Positions 43,177-52,844 of a DNA stretch of 64,000 bases are shown here, piece by piece. This stretch comes from Methylobacter luteus IMV-B-3098 (lineage in GTDB: Bacteria > Pseudomonadota > Gammaproteobacteria > Methylococcales > Methylomonadaceae): contig NZ_KE386569.1 in assembly GCF_000427625.1 (NCBI RefSeq), positions 2,408,789 through 2,472,788 on the forward strand, in the 5' to 3' direction. Made by a program: the position numbers and the translations under genes. Position 1 is the stretch's first letter; each line of letters begins with the position of its first letter. The notes beneath the pieces are model-generated. The model searched no databases and was not told the DNA's origin. It saw only the letters and a list, made by a program, of their open reading frames with translations.

Positions 43177-44864
43177 GGCGTTTTTCCATAGACCAGACGG
43201 CCCGAGCTGTGCGGCCCCTGCTCCGAGCTCATCGTGAAATACAGTTTGCCGGCCTGGGCATTCCATTCCAGCGACAAGGTCAGCGCATCGCCGGGCTTGA
43301 TGCGCCTGACGAATTTGATGACGTCCATATGCGAGAACGGCTGGTTTATATCAAAGAACACCTTGCCGTAATGCTCGGCCCAGGCGATCTGCACGACACC
43401 CGGCAGGATCGGATAATTCCGGAAGTGGTCCGCGAAATAAGCCAGCTCGTGCGGAATCAGTAATTTCAGTTCGGCACGTCTGGGCACCAACTCCAGGCCC
43501 AGCACCTGAGGCAGTTGGCGGCTGTCCGGAGTCAGCAGTTCATTCAGCAGGCGCGTGTCGATCTTGCCCTGGGCCGTCAACGGGATGCTGTCCAGGATCA
43601 GCCATTTCCTCGGCAAAACGACGGCGTCGAACCAGTGGCAGAGCGCCTCGCGTATCTGCCTGATCAGGCCCGGCCTGCCCTGCTCCGCCAGCAGTTGCCT
43701 GCCGTCCTGGTTCAGCACGACGCACGCGCCGACCGTATCGCGGCTTTTGGCAATCATCAGCGTGACGGCGTCGGAGATCCAGGGCAATTCCGCCAGGCGT
43801 TTTTCCATCTCGCTCAGGGACAGGCGTTTTTCCTCGACCTTGACGATGCGGTCCAGCCTTCCTGACAGTATGAATCGGCCGTCATCGAGCAGTTCGATCC
43901 GGTCGGCCAGTTCCAGCCGTTCGCCATTCAGTAAGTAGGGCGACTGTAGCCGCCACCGGCCCCGCTCATAGTCTAATTTCATGCCGTCAAACAGTGCCCA
44001 GGCCGTCACCGGCTCAGCCCCCTGCCGGCGCCAGGCGATGCCGCCGGTTTCGGTACTGCCGAAGATTTCGAGCGCTGCCTGTCCGCAGCGGGCTGAAACC
44101 TGCAAGGCCGCCTCATGCGACAGCGGGCCGCCGGAGCTGAAGATTGCCGCGAACTTCGTCGCCAACGGCTGGTCCAGGCGTTTCAGGTGCGCCGGACTGG
44201 CAACCCAGTAAGCGGGGCAGTCCTGATGGGCTATTGCTTCGGCATTGAAATAAATGCGGCTGTGAAAACAGCGGCCTGCCGACAAAGGCCACAGGATGCG
44301 GAACAATAAGCCATAAATATGCTGATGGCTGACCGTTGCCAGGGCGGCCGCACCGGCTAACTGTCTGCCCCATTGCTTTTCCAGCATTTCGGCTTCGCGC
44401 TGGAGCTGTATCAGGCGTTTGGGAACCGGTTTGGCCTCGCCCGTGGAGCCCGAGGTGAACATGACCAGCTGCGCGCTTGAGGAATCAAGCGGCGCCAATT
44501 GCCGATCGGGGCATGGCGCGGCATCCAGCAAATAGTCCTGAATTGCCGCTGCATGCCAGTCGCCGATCAGCCGGCAGCCCTGCTCCGTAAGCTGCTGAGC
44601 CGTGCCGGGGCGGTTATTGCCGGGTATCCAGACTTCCTTACCGGCATATAGCAGCGCGAACAACAGCACGGCGAAAGGATAGGCATCCTCGGTATATAAG
44701 GCATAGCGCTGTTCCGGCTGCCCCTTTAGTTTATCCGTCCACCGGCAGACAGCCGCGTGAAACTCGCCGGCGCAATAATAACGCCCGGCATGCCAGGAAA
44801 CCGGCGTATCGGCCGGCCTTTTTGCCGTCAGGCACTCGGACAGCGCGATGAATCTAGCGGACAT
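43173..44864 (-). CDS. AMP-dependent acyl-ACP ligase fused to a hotdog dehydratase (ApeH-ApeI-like)
   Basis: Residues 1-450 or so form an adenylating enzyme: VMFTSGSTGEAKPVPK is the phosphate loop, EIFGSTETGGIAWR the adenine-binding motif, and LSGRLDRIVKVEEKRLS the hinge. The last 110 residues (from about HELAYFADHF) are a FabZ-like hotdog with HFRNYPILPGVVQIAWAEHY. In the FabZ pattern the catalytic His is kept, but Ala stands where FabZ has Glu, with a Glu three residues later. In E. coli ApeH (ligase) and ApeI (dehydratase) are separate, so this is a fusion. It would load the aryl acid on ACP and dehydrate intermediates with the ApeP-like partner. Confidence 0.8.
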   Translation of the reverse strand: MSARFIALSECLTAKRPADTPVSWHAGRYYCAGEFHAAVCRWTDKLKGQPEQRYALYTEDAYPFAVLLFALLYAGKEVWIPGNNRPGTAQQLTEQGCRLIGDWHAAAIQDYLLDAAPCPDRQLAPLDSSSAQLVMFTSGSTGEAKPVPKRLIQLQREAEMLEKQWGRQLAGAAALATVSHQHIYGLLFRILWPLSAGRCFHSRIYFNAEAIAHQDCPAYWVASPAHLKRLDQPLATKFAAIFSSGGPLSHEAALQVSARCGQAALEIFGSTETGGIAWRRQGAEPVTAWALFDGMKLDYERGRWRLQSPYLLNGERLELADRIELLDDGRFILSGRLDRIVKVEEKRLSLSEMEKRLAELPWISDAVTLMIAKSRDTVGACVVLNQDGRQLLAEQGRPGLIRQIREALCHWFDAVVLPRKWLILDSIPLTAQGKIDTRLLNELLTPDSRQLPQVLGLELVPRRAELKLLIPHELAYFADHFRNYPILPGVVQIAWAEHYGKVFFDINQPFSHMDVIKFVRRIKPGDALTLSLEWNAQAGKLYFTMSSEQGPHSSGRLVYGKTP

Positions 44865-45402
44865 GTTTTTGGGTTCGCAGCCTGACGATATACTCGCCGC
44901 CCAGCAAAACGCCTGTCAGCAGATAGGAGATCAGGCCGTTGTATAAACTCCACTGCTCGAAACTGCCCCACAGGGCCGTCGCCAGCGCGATCAATCCATT
45001 CATGGCAAAAAACACGCACCAGACTTGCGTGACGCGACGCGTATAAACGACGCCTTCGGGCGGCAGGTCCGGATGCTGCAGACGCGCCAGACGCTCGATC
45101 AGGGGTTGCGGCGACCACAGGCTCCAGGCAAAAATCAACAGCATGCCGGCACTGACGAGCGCCGGATAAAAGCGCAGGGAAATGAGGTTATTGGCCCAGA
45201 TCGCGAAGCCGCAGTAGAGCATGCCGGTTATCAGCAAGGGCCGCATCCACTGCCCGCCCGCCCTGCTGGCCAGGCGAAGGGCCAACAGGGCCAGCAGGAT
45301 AACGGCAATCATTCTAGGCTCGACATATTGAATGCCGAAATAAACAGCCAACGGATAGGCGAGCGTCAGCAAGCCGATCAGGCCGTTTATGGCAATCCTC
45401 AT
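44854..45402 (-). CDS. Membrane protein of the pigment locus (COG4648-like)
   Basis: 182 residues, about six membrane helices; the start overlaps the ACP stop in a TGATG junction and its end overlaps the ligase start by 11 nt. The pattern GLIGLLTLAYPLAVYFGIQY and VWCVFFAMNGLIALATAL fits the small membrane protein regularly found between ACP and ligase in aryl-polyene clusters. Its role is unknown. Confidence 0.7.
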   Translation of the reverse strand: MRIAINGLIGLLTLAYPLAVYFGIQYVEPRMIAVILLALLALRLASRAGGQWMRPLLITGMLYCGFAIWANNLISLRFYPALVSAGMLLIFAWSLWSPQPLIERLARLQHPDLPPEGVVYTRRVTQVWCVFFAMNGLIALATALWGSFEQWSLYNGLISYLLTGVLLGGEYIVRLRTQKHVR

Positions 45403-45650
45403 CAATCTTCCACCAGGTTATAAACGGCCTCGACCACGTCGCCGATGGTGCGGGCCGACTTGAAGTCTTCGGGCTTGACGGCTTTGCCGGTCATTTCCTT
45501 CAGCTTGACGATCATGTCGACGGCATCGATGCTGTCGAAATCGAGATCCTCGTATAACCGGGCTTCCAGGGTGATGCTGTCTTCATCAATTTCAAACAGT
45601 TCGACCATGATCGATCTAATGGACGCTAAAATCTCTTCACGTTTATTCAT
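45402..45650 (-). CDS. Acyl carrier protein of the pigment locus (second)
   Basis: 82 residues from ATG 45650 (the longer frame to 45737 overlaps the other ACP and lacks an RBS). The phosphopantetheine Ser is in DLDFDSIDAVDM. The protein is acidic and four-helical. One of two adjacent ACPs; in E. coli two such ACPs (ApeE and ApeF) carry the starter and the growing chain. Confidence 0.85.
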   Translation of the reverse strand: MNKREEILASIRSIMVELFEIDEDSITLEARLYEDLDFDSIDAVDMIVKLKEMTGKAVKPEDFKSARTIGDVVEAVYNLVED

Positions 45651-45657
45651 AACAACC

Positions 45658-45906
45658 TCAACGGCGCACCGATTCAATATAGTCTGCCAGTGCCGAAACC
45701 GAAGAAAAAATCTTCGCGACATCGTCTTTTTCGGCATCGATTTTTACATCATACTTCTTTCGGATCGCCAGCCCCAATTCCAGGGCATCGATTGAATCCA
45801 GACCCAGACCGTTGTTAAACAGCGGCTCATGACTGTCGATGTCGTCGATGCTGATATCCTCCAGATCCAGTGCATCGATGATCAACTGTTTTAATTCATT
45901 TTCCAT
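45658..45906 (-). CDS. Acyl carrier protein of the pigment locus (first)
   Basis: 82 residues; attachment Ser in NGLGLDSIDALELGL. It overlaps the acyltransferase stop by 11 nt and is 7 nt from the second ACP. Sequence after helix II (AIRKKYDVKIDAEKDD) is more basic than in the second ACP, so the two probably bind different partners. Confidence 0.85.
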   Translation of the reverse strand: MENELKQLIIDALDLEDISIDDIDSHEPLFNNGLGLDSIDALELGLAIRKKYDVKIDAEKDDVAKIFSSVSALADYIESVRR

Positions 45907-46678
45907 AGTATTTATAGACTTCTCTCTGTTGCGTAAAATAGTCTTGCAGATAGTGATTCAACCGGCGCACGGCGATGGATTTCGAACTCGCGCCGGTAAA
46001 TTCGTCCAGCGCTATATCATCGCCGACATGCATGGCCAGATGAAAGCGCCGGTAAGGAATCCGGTACCAGGGTTCGGCTTTTGTCAGCGTGCTGGGGTAA
46101 CACGAAATCGTTACCGGCGTGAGGATCCTGCCGGCCTGTATCGCGATTGCGGCCGCGCCGCGCTGAAACCGGTAGGCCTTATCCGGCGCCGACCGCGTGC
46201 CTTCCGGGAAAATAATCATCGACCCGCCCGCCTTAAGCCACTCGATGCACTCGGCGATCATTTTTTCGGGATCGCCGTTGCTGATATAGCCGGCATTGAC
46301 GATAGGCCCGCGCATAAACGGGTTGCGCCATAACGAACCTTTGACGATGCAGCTGGCTTCCCTAATCCGGCTGATCAGGAACACGATATCGACCAGAGTC
46401 GGATGGTTGGCAATGATCAATTGCCCCGGCCGGTTCAGTTTTTCCAGGCCGACGATTTCATAGGTCATGATGCCGAGCCGGTGCATCAGGCCGATGAAGG
46501 CATAAAAGCTGTAATGCACCACACGTTGCCCGCGGCTGGTTTTCCGCCGCCGCGTGCCCGGCAATGCCGACAGCATCGGAAACACCAGCAGCCATAACAG
46601 CAGGCCGCCCAGGCCGAAACTGAAAAAGCTGAAGCCTGTGGCAAAAAGACGCCAGCCATACCGGATTTTTGCCGTCAT
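45896..46678 (-). CDS. PlsC-like acyltransferase of the pigment locus
   Basis: 260 residues. An N-terminal hydrophobic anchor (FSFFSFGLGGLLLWLLVFPML) precedes IIANHPTLVDIVFL, which holds the HX4D catalytic motif, and FPEGTRSAP, the phosphate-binding motif. It is a 1-acylglycerol-3-phosphate-acyltransferase-type enzyme, expected to act on the lipid anchor. ATGA overlap with the preceding KS-like gene. Confidence 0.8.
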   Translation of the reverse strand: MTAKIRYGWRLFATGFSFFSFGLGGLLLWLLVFPMLSALPGTRRRKTSRGQRVVHYSFYAFIGLMHRLGIMTYEIVGLEKLNRPGQLIIANHPTLVDIVFLISRIREASCIVKGSLWRNPFMRGPIVNAGYISNGDPEKMIAECIEWLKAGGSMIIFPEGTRSAPDKAYRFQRGAAAIAIQAGRILTPVTISCYPSTLTKAEPWYRIPYRRFHLAMHVGDDIALDEFTGASSKSIAVRRLNHYLQDYFTQQREVYKYYGK

Positions 46679-47406
46679 CGCTTATGCCAGCTCCAACTAT
46701 GTTTTTGGTTTCCCAGGGTCAGCGACTTCTGACCGGAGGCCAGAAACTTCGCAAACGCCAGCAACTGCACTGGCTGTTCGCCATCGTCGCGCACTTCGGG
46801 CGACCGATAGAACTGCATCGCCAGGCCAGGCCCTGCCGCCGCGATCTTCAAGGCCAGCGCGCAAGGCACATCGATGTTCAGCTTGAACGGTTCAAACGGA
46901 AAAAAATCGGGCAGCGGCTCATCGTACAAAACCAGCAAAACCTCGTCCCTGCCCTCGCTCAGCATGCCGGCTGCCTCAATAAAAGCCGCGGCAATGCCTT
47001 CCATGCCCGGCGCCAGAACTGTGCTTTCCTGCTGATTGTCGTAAACGATCGAAAACAGCCCCGAAATGGCATTATGGACGGACAGGCTGAAGGCTGTCGG
47101 CGACAGTTCCTCGCCCGCGTCTATGGTCTTGAGCATCCGGAACGATTTGCCGATTTCGCCGTGCGTGGAACTGAATACCGTCGGCACCTGCTCACCGGCC
47201 TTGATGCAGTGGTCGGCGGCATGAAACACGGCTTTCGCCAGCAGGTTCAGCCGGCGCTGCAACATTTTCGGCACCGAGGCCGGCGCTCCGGGCAATTCCG
47301 CTGACATCGATTTCTGTCCCGCACTCCATGCCTGCCAGTCATCGGAACTGCTCAACCCCGGCGCCCAGGCGCCCCAGTCGCGCAAAACAAAATCAGAAAC
47401 GATCAA
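46675..47406 (-). CDS. Short KS-like protein, probable chain-length factor (ApeC-like)
   Basis: 243 residues, only the N-terminal half of a KS fold (ketoacyl-synt_2 type). It has no catalytic Cys: the region that would hold it reads SLSVHNAISGLFS. Such half-size KS proteins in aryl-polyene clusters act as chain-length factor for the ApeO-type KS, here at 18226. The start is TTG 47406 with AGG about 7 nt upstream. It is the first gene of the right pigment operon. Confidence 0.75.
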   Translation of the reverse strand: MIVSDFVLRDWGAWAPGLSSSDDWQAWSAGQKSMSAELPGAPASVPKMLQRRLNLLAKAVFHAADHCIKAGEQVPTVFSSTHGEIGKSFRMLKTIDAGEELSPTAFSLSVHNAISGLFSIVYDNQQESTVLAPGMEGIAAAFIEAAGMLSEGRDEVLLVLYDEPLPDFFPFEPFKLNIDVPCALALKIAAAGPGLAMQFYRSPEVRDDGEQPVQLLAFAKFLASGQKSLTLGNQKHSWSWHKR

Positions 47407-47441
47407 CTTAAACCTGCATGCAATTATTCAACTAAGATAGC

Positions 47442-47464
47442 GGGGCGGCGCCAGGAGCCGCCCC
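47442..47464 (-). terminator. Terminator between trpC and the pigment operon
   Basis: GGGGCGGC (47442-47449) pairs with GCCGCCCC (47457-47464) in the 125-nt gap after trpC. A weak T-containing tail (CGCTATCTTAG on the minus strand) follows. The pigment operon promoter would have to lie between here and 47406. Confidence 0.6.
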
Positions 47465-47530
47465 ATGCTCTGTTTGACATAAACCACGATAAGATCCGGC
47501 GCCGAAGCGCGGCTTCAGGATTTACAGCAC

Positions 47531-48331
47531 TTATAAGGAAAACAACTCGCGCATTTTCTGTCCGGGACTTTCGGCGCGCATAAACGCTTCGCCGACCAAA
47601 AAGGCATAAATATCGTTGTCGAGCATCAGGCGCACATCGTCCTGCGTATGGATGCCGCTCTCGGTAATGATCATGCGGTCCGTCGGTACCTGGGCTTTCA
47701 ATTCCAGAGTCGTTTGCAATGTCGTCTCGAACGTGCGCAGGTTGCGGTTGTTAATGCCGATCAGTTTGGTATCGAGTTGCAACGCGCGCGCCATTTCGAC
47801 CGCATCATGCACTTCGACCAGCACGTCCATGCCCAGCTTCGTGGCCGTGTCCGACAATTCCTGCATCTGGCTATCGGCCAGCGCCGCCACGATCAGCAGA
47901 ATGCAGTCCGCGCCCAGCGCGCGGGCTTCGTAAATCTGATACGGATCGATCATGAAGTCTTTTCTCAGCACCGGCAGCGGGCAGCGCTCCCTGACCATTT
48001 GCAGATACACTTCCGAACCCTGGAAGAATTCCTTGTCGGTCAGCACCGACAGGCAGGCCGCGCCATTCATGGCGTAGTCCTGGCCGATCGCGACCGGCTG
48101 GAAATCCTCGCGGATCACGCCCTTGCTGGGCGAGGCCTTTTTGATCTCGGCGATAATAGCCGGCTTTCTGGCCAGCACCCTGCTCTGCAGGGCGTTATAG
48201 AATCCGCGCGGTCTTTCCATGCCGCCGGCAATGTCTTCGAGATCGGCGACAGGCATGCGCAATTTGCGATGAGCTACCTCTTCCTGTTTCTTATCAAGGA
48301 TTTTTTTCAGAATATCGGGCGTATCGGTCAT
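47531..48331 (-). CDS. trpC: Indole-3-glycerol phosphate synthase
   Basis: 266 residues from ATG 48331. Family motifs: [21 protein letters not shown] near residue 60, [47 protein letters not shown] and ITESGI near the end. It closes the anthranilate ribonucleotide ring to indole-glycerol phosphate. A stand-alone TrpC, not fused to TrpF. Last gene of the trp operon, 5 nt after trpD. Confidence 0.95.
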   Translation of the reverse strand: MTDTPDILKKILDKKQEEVAHRKLRMPVADLEDIAGGMERPRGFYNALQSRVLARKPAIIAEIKKASPSKGVIREDFQPVAIGQDYAMNGAACLSVLTDKEFFQGSEVYLQMVRERCPLPVLRKDFMIDPYQIYEARALGADCILLIVAALADSQMQELSDTATKLGMDVLVEVHDAVEMARALQLDTKLIGINNRNLRTFETTLQTTLELKAQVPTDRMIITESGIHTQDDVRLMLDNDIYAFLVGEAFMRAESPGQKMRELFSL

Positions 48332-48336
48332 GGTTT

Positions 48337-49359
48337 TCAGTTGGTTAATGTTTTTGAATAGGCGATCAACGCATCCCATTTCGCGCGCGCCGCGCCGCCG
48401 GCAATGATCTGTTCGGCTTTTTCCACGCCGGCTGCCAGCGAATCGGCGATATCGGCCGCGTAAATCGCCGCGCCGGCATTCAGCGCCACGATATCGCGGG
48501 CAGGTCCTGGCCGGTTGTCCAGCACCGATTCAACCATGGCCAGACTGGATGCCGTGCCATCGACGGCCAATTCGGCGAGACTGGCGCGCTGCAAGCCGAA
48601 TTGTTCGGGCGTCACCGTATAGGTCGTGACCTGGCCGTTTTTCAGTTCGGCAACGCTGGTAGCGGAGGCGATGCTGATTTCATCGAGCCCGTCATCGGCA
48701 TTGACGACCAGCACATGCCGGCTGCCGAGTTTCTTCAGGACCTGCGCCAAGGGCTCCAGCCAGTCTTTGGCGAAGACGCCGATGAGCTGATTCGGCGCGC
48801 CGGCCGGGTTCGACAGCGGGCCCAGCAGGTTGAACAGCGTCCTGACGCCCATTTCCCGGCGCGGGCCTATCGTGTATTTCATGGCGCCATGATGTTTTGG
48901 CGCGAACAGAAAGCCGACGCCGATTTCGTTGACGCAGCTGGCGACCTGCTCGGCCGTCAAATCGAGATTGACGCCGGCCGCTTCCAATACGTCGGCGCTG
49001 CCGCAGCTGCTCGAAACGGAACGGTTGCCGTGCTTAGCCACCCGCCCGCCGGCCGCAGCGACGACGAACGCACAGGTCGTGGATATATTGAAAGTATTCG
49101 CGCCGTCGCCGCCCGTGCCGCAGGTATCGATGAGATGCTCACACCTGACAGGGACTTTGCCGGCCAGTTCGCGCATAACTTCCGCCGCGGCCGCAATTTC
49201 ATCGATGCTTTCGCCCTTGCAGCGCAAGGCGATCAAAAAACCGCCGATCTGCGCATCGGTCGCGCCACCGCTCATAATCAGGCGCATGACGGCGCGCATC
49301 TGATCGGCGCTCAGGTCTTGTTTATCGAGCAGTATCTGCAGGGCTTTCTGGATTTGCAT
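48337..49359 (-). CDS. trpD: Anthranilate phosphoribosyltransferase
   Basis: 340 residues, usual length. [17 protein letters not shown] (about 80-96) binds [23 protein letters not shown] follows, and [14 protein letters not shown] and [10 protein letters not shown] are conserved. Its first 38 bases overlap the end of the DUF2442 gene, so translation may depend on that small gene. Second last in the trp operon. Confidence 0.95.
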   Translation of the reverse strand: MQIQKALQILLDKQDLSADQMRAVMRLIMSGGATDAQIGGFLIALRCKGESIDEIAAAAEVMRELAGKVPVRCEHLIDTCGTGGDGANTFNISTTCAFVVAAAGGRVAKHGNRSVSSSCGSADVLEAAGVNLDLTAEQVASCVNEIGVGFLFAPKHHGAMKYTIGPRREMGVRTLFNLLGPLSNPAGAPNQLIGVFAKDWLEPLAQVLKKLGSRHVLVVNADDGLDEISIASATSVAELKNGQVTTYTVTPEQFGLQRASLAELAVDGTASSLAMVESVLDNRPGPARDIVALNAGAAIYAADIADSLAAGVEKAEQIIAGGAARAKWDALIAYSKTLTN

Positions 49360-49624
49360 TATGTTTTTTTGCTTGCAAAGGAAAACGTTCCGGATGCCGG
49401 ATAATTTCCAGATCTAAATCAACATCGATATCCGGCCAGTAAAAATGACCGGGCCTGGGCTCCTCAACATTGAGTATGGCCTTAATGTTTTGATCCTTAA
49501 ACCAGGGAAAATCATCGTAAGGCATGAATAATTCTTCATGATGCGTGAGCATCCATATGCCATTGCTGGAAATATGCGTAATTTCAACTGCCGAAATGTT
49601 GTTGCCAGGCGTTAATGAGTTCAT
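49322..49624 (-). CDS. DUF2442-family protein, embedded in the trp operon
   Basis: 100 residues from ATG 49624 ([20 protein letters not shown]). The DUF2442 core is [21 protein letters not shown] and [22 protein letters not shown]2442 genes usually follow DUF4160 genes, as here, in pairs that look like toxin-antitoxin modules, though activity is unproven. The C-terminal 17 codons read into trpD, so the original stop seems lost. Confidence 0.75.
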   Translation of the reverse strand: MNSLTPGNNISAVEITHISSNGIWMLTHHEELFMPYDDFPWFKDQNIKAILNVEEPRPGHFYWPDIDVDLDLEIIRHPERFPLQAKKHNANPESPADTAR

Positions 49625-49823
49625 TGTAGTGACCTTCGACAAGTGATTCGATTTCTTTCAACTGCTGCCTTGAATAATGATAGTTCTTTGCCAATTCAAT
49701 TTCCGGCTCCAACCAAAATTTAGCCTCTCCGTCGCCTGAAACAATATGGACATGCATTCTCGGTTCTTCTCTGGAAAAGAAAAAGAATCGGTAACCGGCC
49801 TCTTTGAATATGGTTGGACTCAT
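49584..49823 (-). CDS. DUF4160-family protein, partner of DUF2442
   Basis: 79 residues. MSPTIFKEAGYRFFFFSREEPRMHVHI is the DUF4160 signature, with RMHVHI and the GEAKFWLEP segment. It overlaps the DUF2442 gene by 41 nt. The pair sits between trpG and trpD and interrupts the usual trp order. It may be a captured addiction-like module. Confidence 0.75.
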   Translation of the reverse strand: MSPTIFKEAGYRFFFFSREEPRMHVHIVSGDGEAKFWLEPEIELAKNYHYSRQQLKEIESLVEGHYNELINAWQQHFGS

Positions 49824-49923
49824 CGTTAAAAGTAATATCGTGTAATACTGGTTTCTTCAATTTCCTTAAACTGCGATTGGAGCTATTTACGACGCTCTCA
49901 CACCGGCACATGGAAACGAACAA

Positions 49924-50514
49924 TCACCGCTCCAGAAAATTCCTCAACATATCATGCCCATGCTCGGTCAGAATCGACTCGGGATGGAACTGCACGCCTT
50001 CGATATCGAACTGTTTGTGCCGCACTCCCATGATTTCGTCGATATTGCCGGCTTCGTCCCGGGTCCAAGCCGTAATTTCCAGACAGTCAGGCAAGGTCGC
50101 CTGCTCTATCACCAGTGAGTGATAGCGTGTCGCCGTGAAGGGATTGTTGAGCCCTTTGAAGACGCCGACATCGTGATGGTAAATCGGCGAGGTCTTGCCG
50201 TGCATGATGCTTTTGGCGTGAATGATGTTGCCGCCGAACGCATAGCCGATGCTTTGGTGGCCCAGGCAGACGCCCAGGATCGGATATTTGCCGGCCAGCT
50301 TCAAAATAGCTTCGACCGAGACGCCGGCTTCCTTGGGCGTGCACGGTCCCGGCGAGATAACGATCTTGTCGGGTGCCAGTTTGTCGATGTCGGCCACGCT
50401 CACCTGGTCGTTGCGCACGACCGTGACATCGGCCCCGAGTTCGCCGAAGTACTGCACCAGATTGTAGGTGAACGAGTCGTAGTTATCGACCATGACGACT
50501 TTGACTGCGCTCAT
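49924..50514 (-). CDS. trpG: Anthranilate synthase component II (glutamine amidotransferase)
   Basis: 196 residues. The amidotransferase Cys is in [17 protein letters not shown], with [14 protein letters not shown] before it and His/Glu in [14 protein letters not shown]. It supplies ammonia to TrpE; it could also serve PabB. The start overlaps the trpE stop (ATGA). Confidence 0.95.
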   Translation of the reverse strand: MSAVKVVMVDNYDSFTYNLVQYFGELGADVTVVRNDQVSVADIDKLAPDKIVISPGPCTPKEAGVSVEAILKLAGKYPILGVCLGHQSIGYAFGGNIIHAKSIMHGKTSPIYHHDVGVFKGLNNPFTATRYHSLVIEQATLPDCLEITAWTRDEAGNIDEIMGVRHKQFDIEGVQFHPESILTEHGHDMLRNFLER

Positions 50515-51998
50515 GACTGCTCTCCTTCCAGACCGGCTTCGGCCATGCTGACGGCGCGGAAGATGGCGCGGCCTTTATTCATGGTTTCATCCCACTCGTT
50601 GCGGGGGATAGAGTCGTAAACAATACCGGCGCCGGCTTGTATATGTAAGGTTTGATCTTTTATCACAGCGGTTCTGATTGCAATAGCGGTGTCGAGATTG
50701 CCGGACCAGGCGATATAGCCGACGGCGCCCGAATAAATGCCGCGCTTGACCGGCTCCAGCTCATCAATGATTTCCATGGCGCGGATTTTCGGCGCGCCGC
50801 TGACGGTTCCGGCCGGGAAGGTCGCCGCCAGCACGTCGAAGGCGTTTTTGCCCGGCTGTAGTTGCCCGGTCACGTTGGATACGATATGCATGACGTGCGA
50901 ATAGCGTTCGACGATCATTTTATCGGTCAGCTTGACGCTGCCGATTTCGGCGATGCGGCCGGTGTCGTTGCGGCCCAGATCGATCAGCATCAAATGCTCG
51001 GCCAGCTCCTTCGGGTCGGCCAGCAGTTCCTGTTCCAGCGCCAGATCCTGTTCCGCCGTCGCGCCGCGCCGACGTGTGCCGGCGATCGGGCGCACGGTCA
51101 CGGTATTGTCTTCGAGCCGCACCAAAATCTCCGGCGATGAACCGACGATATGGAAATCGCCCAGGTTCAGGTAATACATGTAAGGCGACGGATTCAGGCA
51201 GCGCAGAGCCCGGTACAGGTTCAGCGGCGAGGCCGTGTAGGGAATGGACAGGCGCTGCGACAATACGACCTGCATGATGTCGCCGTCGGTGATGTATTCC
51301 TTGGCTTTCAGCACGGCGTCTTCAAAGCCCTGCTGCGTGAAACCGGAGACAAAGTCCGCCTCATCGACTTTTCTGGGCGCTCGGTGGTTTTCAGGCTTGG
51401 CTTTCAGCTCGCGCAGTTTGACGGCCAGATCGTTCAGGCGAGATACGGCGCGGTCATAGGCGTCGTGTTCCTCGGGATTGGCATGCGTCAGCAGCAGCAT
51501 TTTGCCGGACAGGTTATCGAACACGAGCATGTCTTCCGAGACCATCAGCAGAATATCGGGATTGCCCAGCGGGTCGCTTTTGGCTGGCCTGCGCAGGCGG
51601 GGCTCGATATAGCCGATGGTCTCGTAGCCGAAATATCCGACCAGGCCGCCGTTAAAGCGCGGCAGATCGGCCAGGTCAGGCACTTTATAGCGCGCCTTGA
51701 ACTGCTCTATCCAGACCAACGGATTATCGTGCGTCAGCGTTTCCAGCAGTTCGCCGTTGTTCTCCAGCGTGATCCGGTTGCCGGTGACTTTGACGATGGT
51801 TTTGCAAGGCAGTCCGATGATCGAATAACGACCCCATTGTTCGCCGCCGTGCACGGATTCGAATAGATAGGAATAAGGGCCATCGGCTAATTTCAGATAG
51901 GCACTCAAGGGTGTATCCAAGTCAGCCAGAACCTCCCGACTAACGGGAATACGGTTATAGCCCTGCCGCGTATAGTGATTGAATTGTTCTGGGGTCAT
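50511..51998 (-). CDS. trpE: Anthranilate synthase component I
   Basis: 495 residues from ATG 51998. C-terminal chorismate-binding motifs: [52 protein letters not shown] and [10 protein letters not shown]. The N-terminal part has the feedback-site LLES-like region as [17 protein letters not shown]. It makes anthranilate from chorismate with TrpG. No trp leader peptide or attenuator is visible because gph lies 11 nt upstream. Confidence 0.95.
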   Translation of the reverse strand: MTPEQFNHYTRQGYNRIPVSREVLADLDTPLSAYLKLADGPYSYLFESVHGGEQWGRYSIIGLPCKTIVKVTGNRITLENNGELLETLTHDNPLVWIEQFKARYKVPDLADLPRFNGGLVGYFGYETIGYIEPRLRRPAKSDPLGNPDILLMVSEDMLVFDNLSGKMLLLTHANPEEHDAYDRAVSRLNDLAVKLRELKAKPENHRAPRKVDEADFVSGFTQQGFEDAVLKAKEYITDGDIMQVVLSQRLSIPYTASPLNLYRALRCLNPSPYMYYLNLGDFHIVGSSPEILVRLEDNTVTVRPIAGTRRRGATAEQDLALEQELLADPKELAEHLMLIDLGRNDTGRIAEIGSVKLTDKMIVERYSHVMHIVSNVTGQLQPGKNAFDVLAATFPAGTVSGAPKIRAMEIIDELEPVKRGIYSGAVGYIAWSGNLDTAIAIRTAVIKDQTLHIQAGAGIVYDSIPRNEWDETMNKGRAIFRAVSMAEAGLEGEQS

Positions 51999-52009
51999 TA
52001 TTGGTCTGT

Positions 52010-52696
52010 TTAACTGCGCCCTGCGCATTCGCTATAAAATAAATCGACAAGCTCGACAATGGTCTGGATTTGATAATCGGCATTCAAATCCTCGATACTG
52101 TATTTTCCTGCATATCCGTATGACACTGAGGCGGTCTTAAAACCCGCCGACCGTCCTGCCCGCATATCATTGATCGAATCGCCGACCATGACAGCTTTGG
52201 CCGGTTCAATGTCAAAGTGTTCCGCTGTCTTCAGCAACGGCAACGGATCCGGTTTCATTCTTGCGAACGAATCGCCACAAGCGATGAAATCAAAATACTC
52301 GGTCATGCCGGTTTTTACCATCAACGGCTGCGTAAAACGCTTAATTTTATTAGTAATGCAGGCCAGTTTGAAACCTTTTTCTTTCAATTGCTCAAGGCCA
52401 TCCATGACGCCCGGATAGATAATGCTGCGCTCATAAACATGGGCTTCATACAGATCGGCGAACAAAGCCAGCGCCCCGGCCAGATTTTCAGGGTCGGCCG
52501 CGGGCTCCATCTGTCCCGTCAAGGCTCTTTTGATCAGCATGACTACGCCGTTGCCGACCCATTGCTCAATTGCGGCTTGGGGGTGTTGCCGCATGCCCAA
52601 CCCGGCCAGCATTTTATTGATCGCATCGGACAAGTCGGGCGCGGAATCAATCAGCGTACCGTCCAGATCCAGCGCTATCAGTCGCATCGGTGTCAT
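52010..52696 (-). CDS. gph: Phosphoglycolate phosphatase (HAD family)
   Basis: 228 residues from ATG 52696. HAD motif I is [13 protein letters not shown], the Thr/Ser motif lies in [11 protein letters not shown], and motif III/IV in [15 protein letters not shown]. The cap domain is the helical C1 type of Gph. gph-trpE-trpG order is common in gammaproteobacteria. It is the first gene of the trp operon here. Confidence 0.85.
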   Translation of the reverse strand: MTPMRLIALDLDGTLIDSAPDLSDAINKMLAGLGMRQHPQAAIEQWVGNGVVMLIKRALTGQMEPAADPENLAGALALFADLYEAHVYERSIIYPGVMDGLEQLKEKGFKLACITNKIKRFTQPLMVKTGMTEYFDFIACGDSFARMKPDPLPLLKTAEHFDIEPAKAVMVGDSINDMRAGRSAGFKTASVSYGYAGKYSIEDLNADYQIQTIVELVDLFYSECAGRS

Positions 52697-52844
52697 TGGC
52701 AATCTTCTTTAGCCCGTCCGGCCAATCCGCTGCCGGTTATGTTCTGGAAACAATATATTAAAATGATTCATTATATCTTTTTTTTGCCGCCAACTCTTCG
52801 TTATACAATAGCCCCCCTCAAAATCATACAGGAAAGCTATACCA

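Noticed and set aside
50511-52010. trp leader peptide/attenuator before trpE
   Set aside because: gph ends 11 nt upstream of trpE, and no Trp-rich leader ORF is visible upstream of gph.
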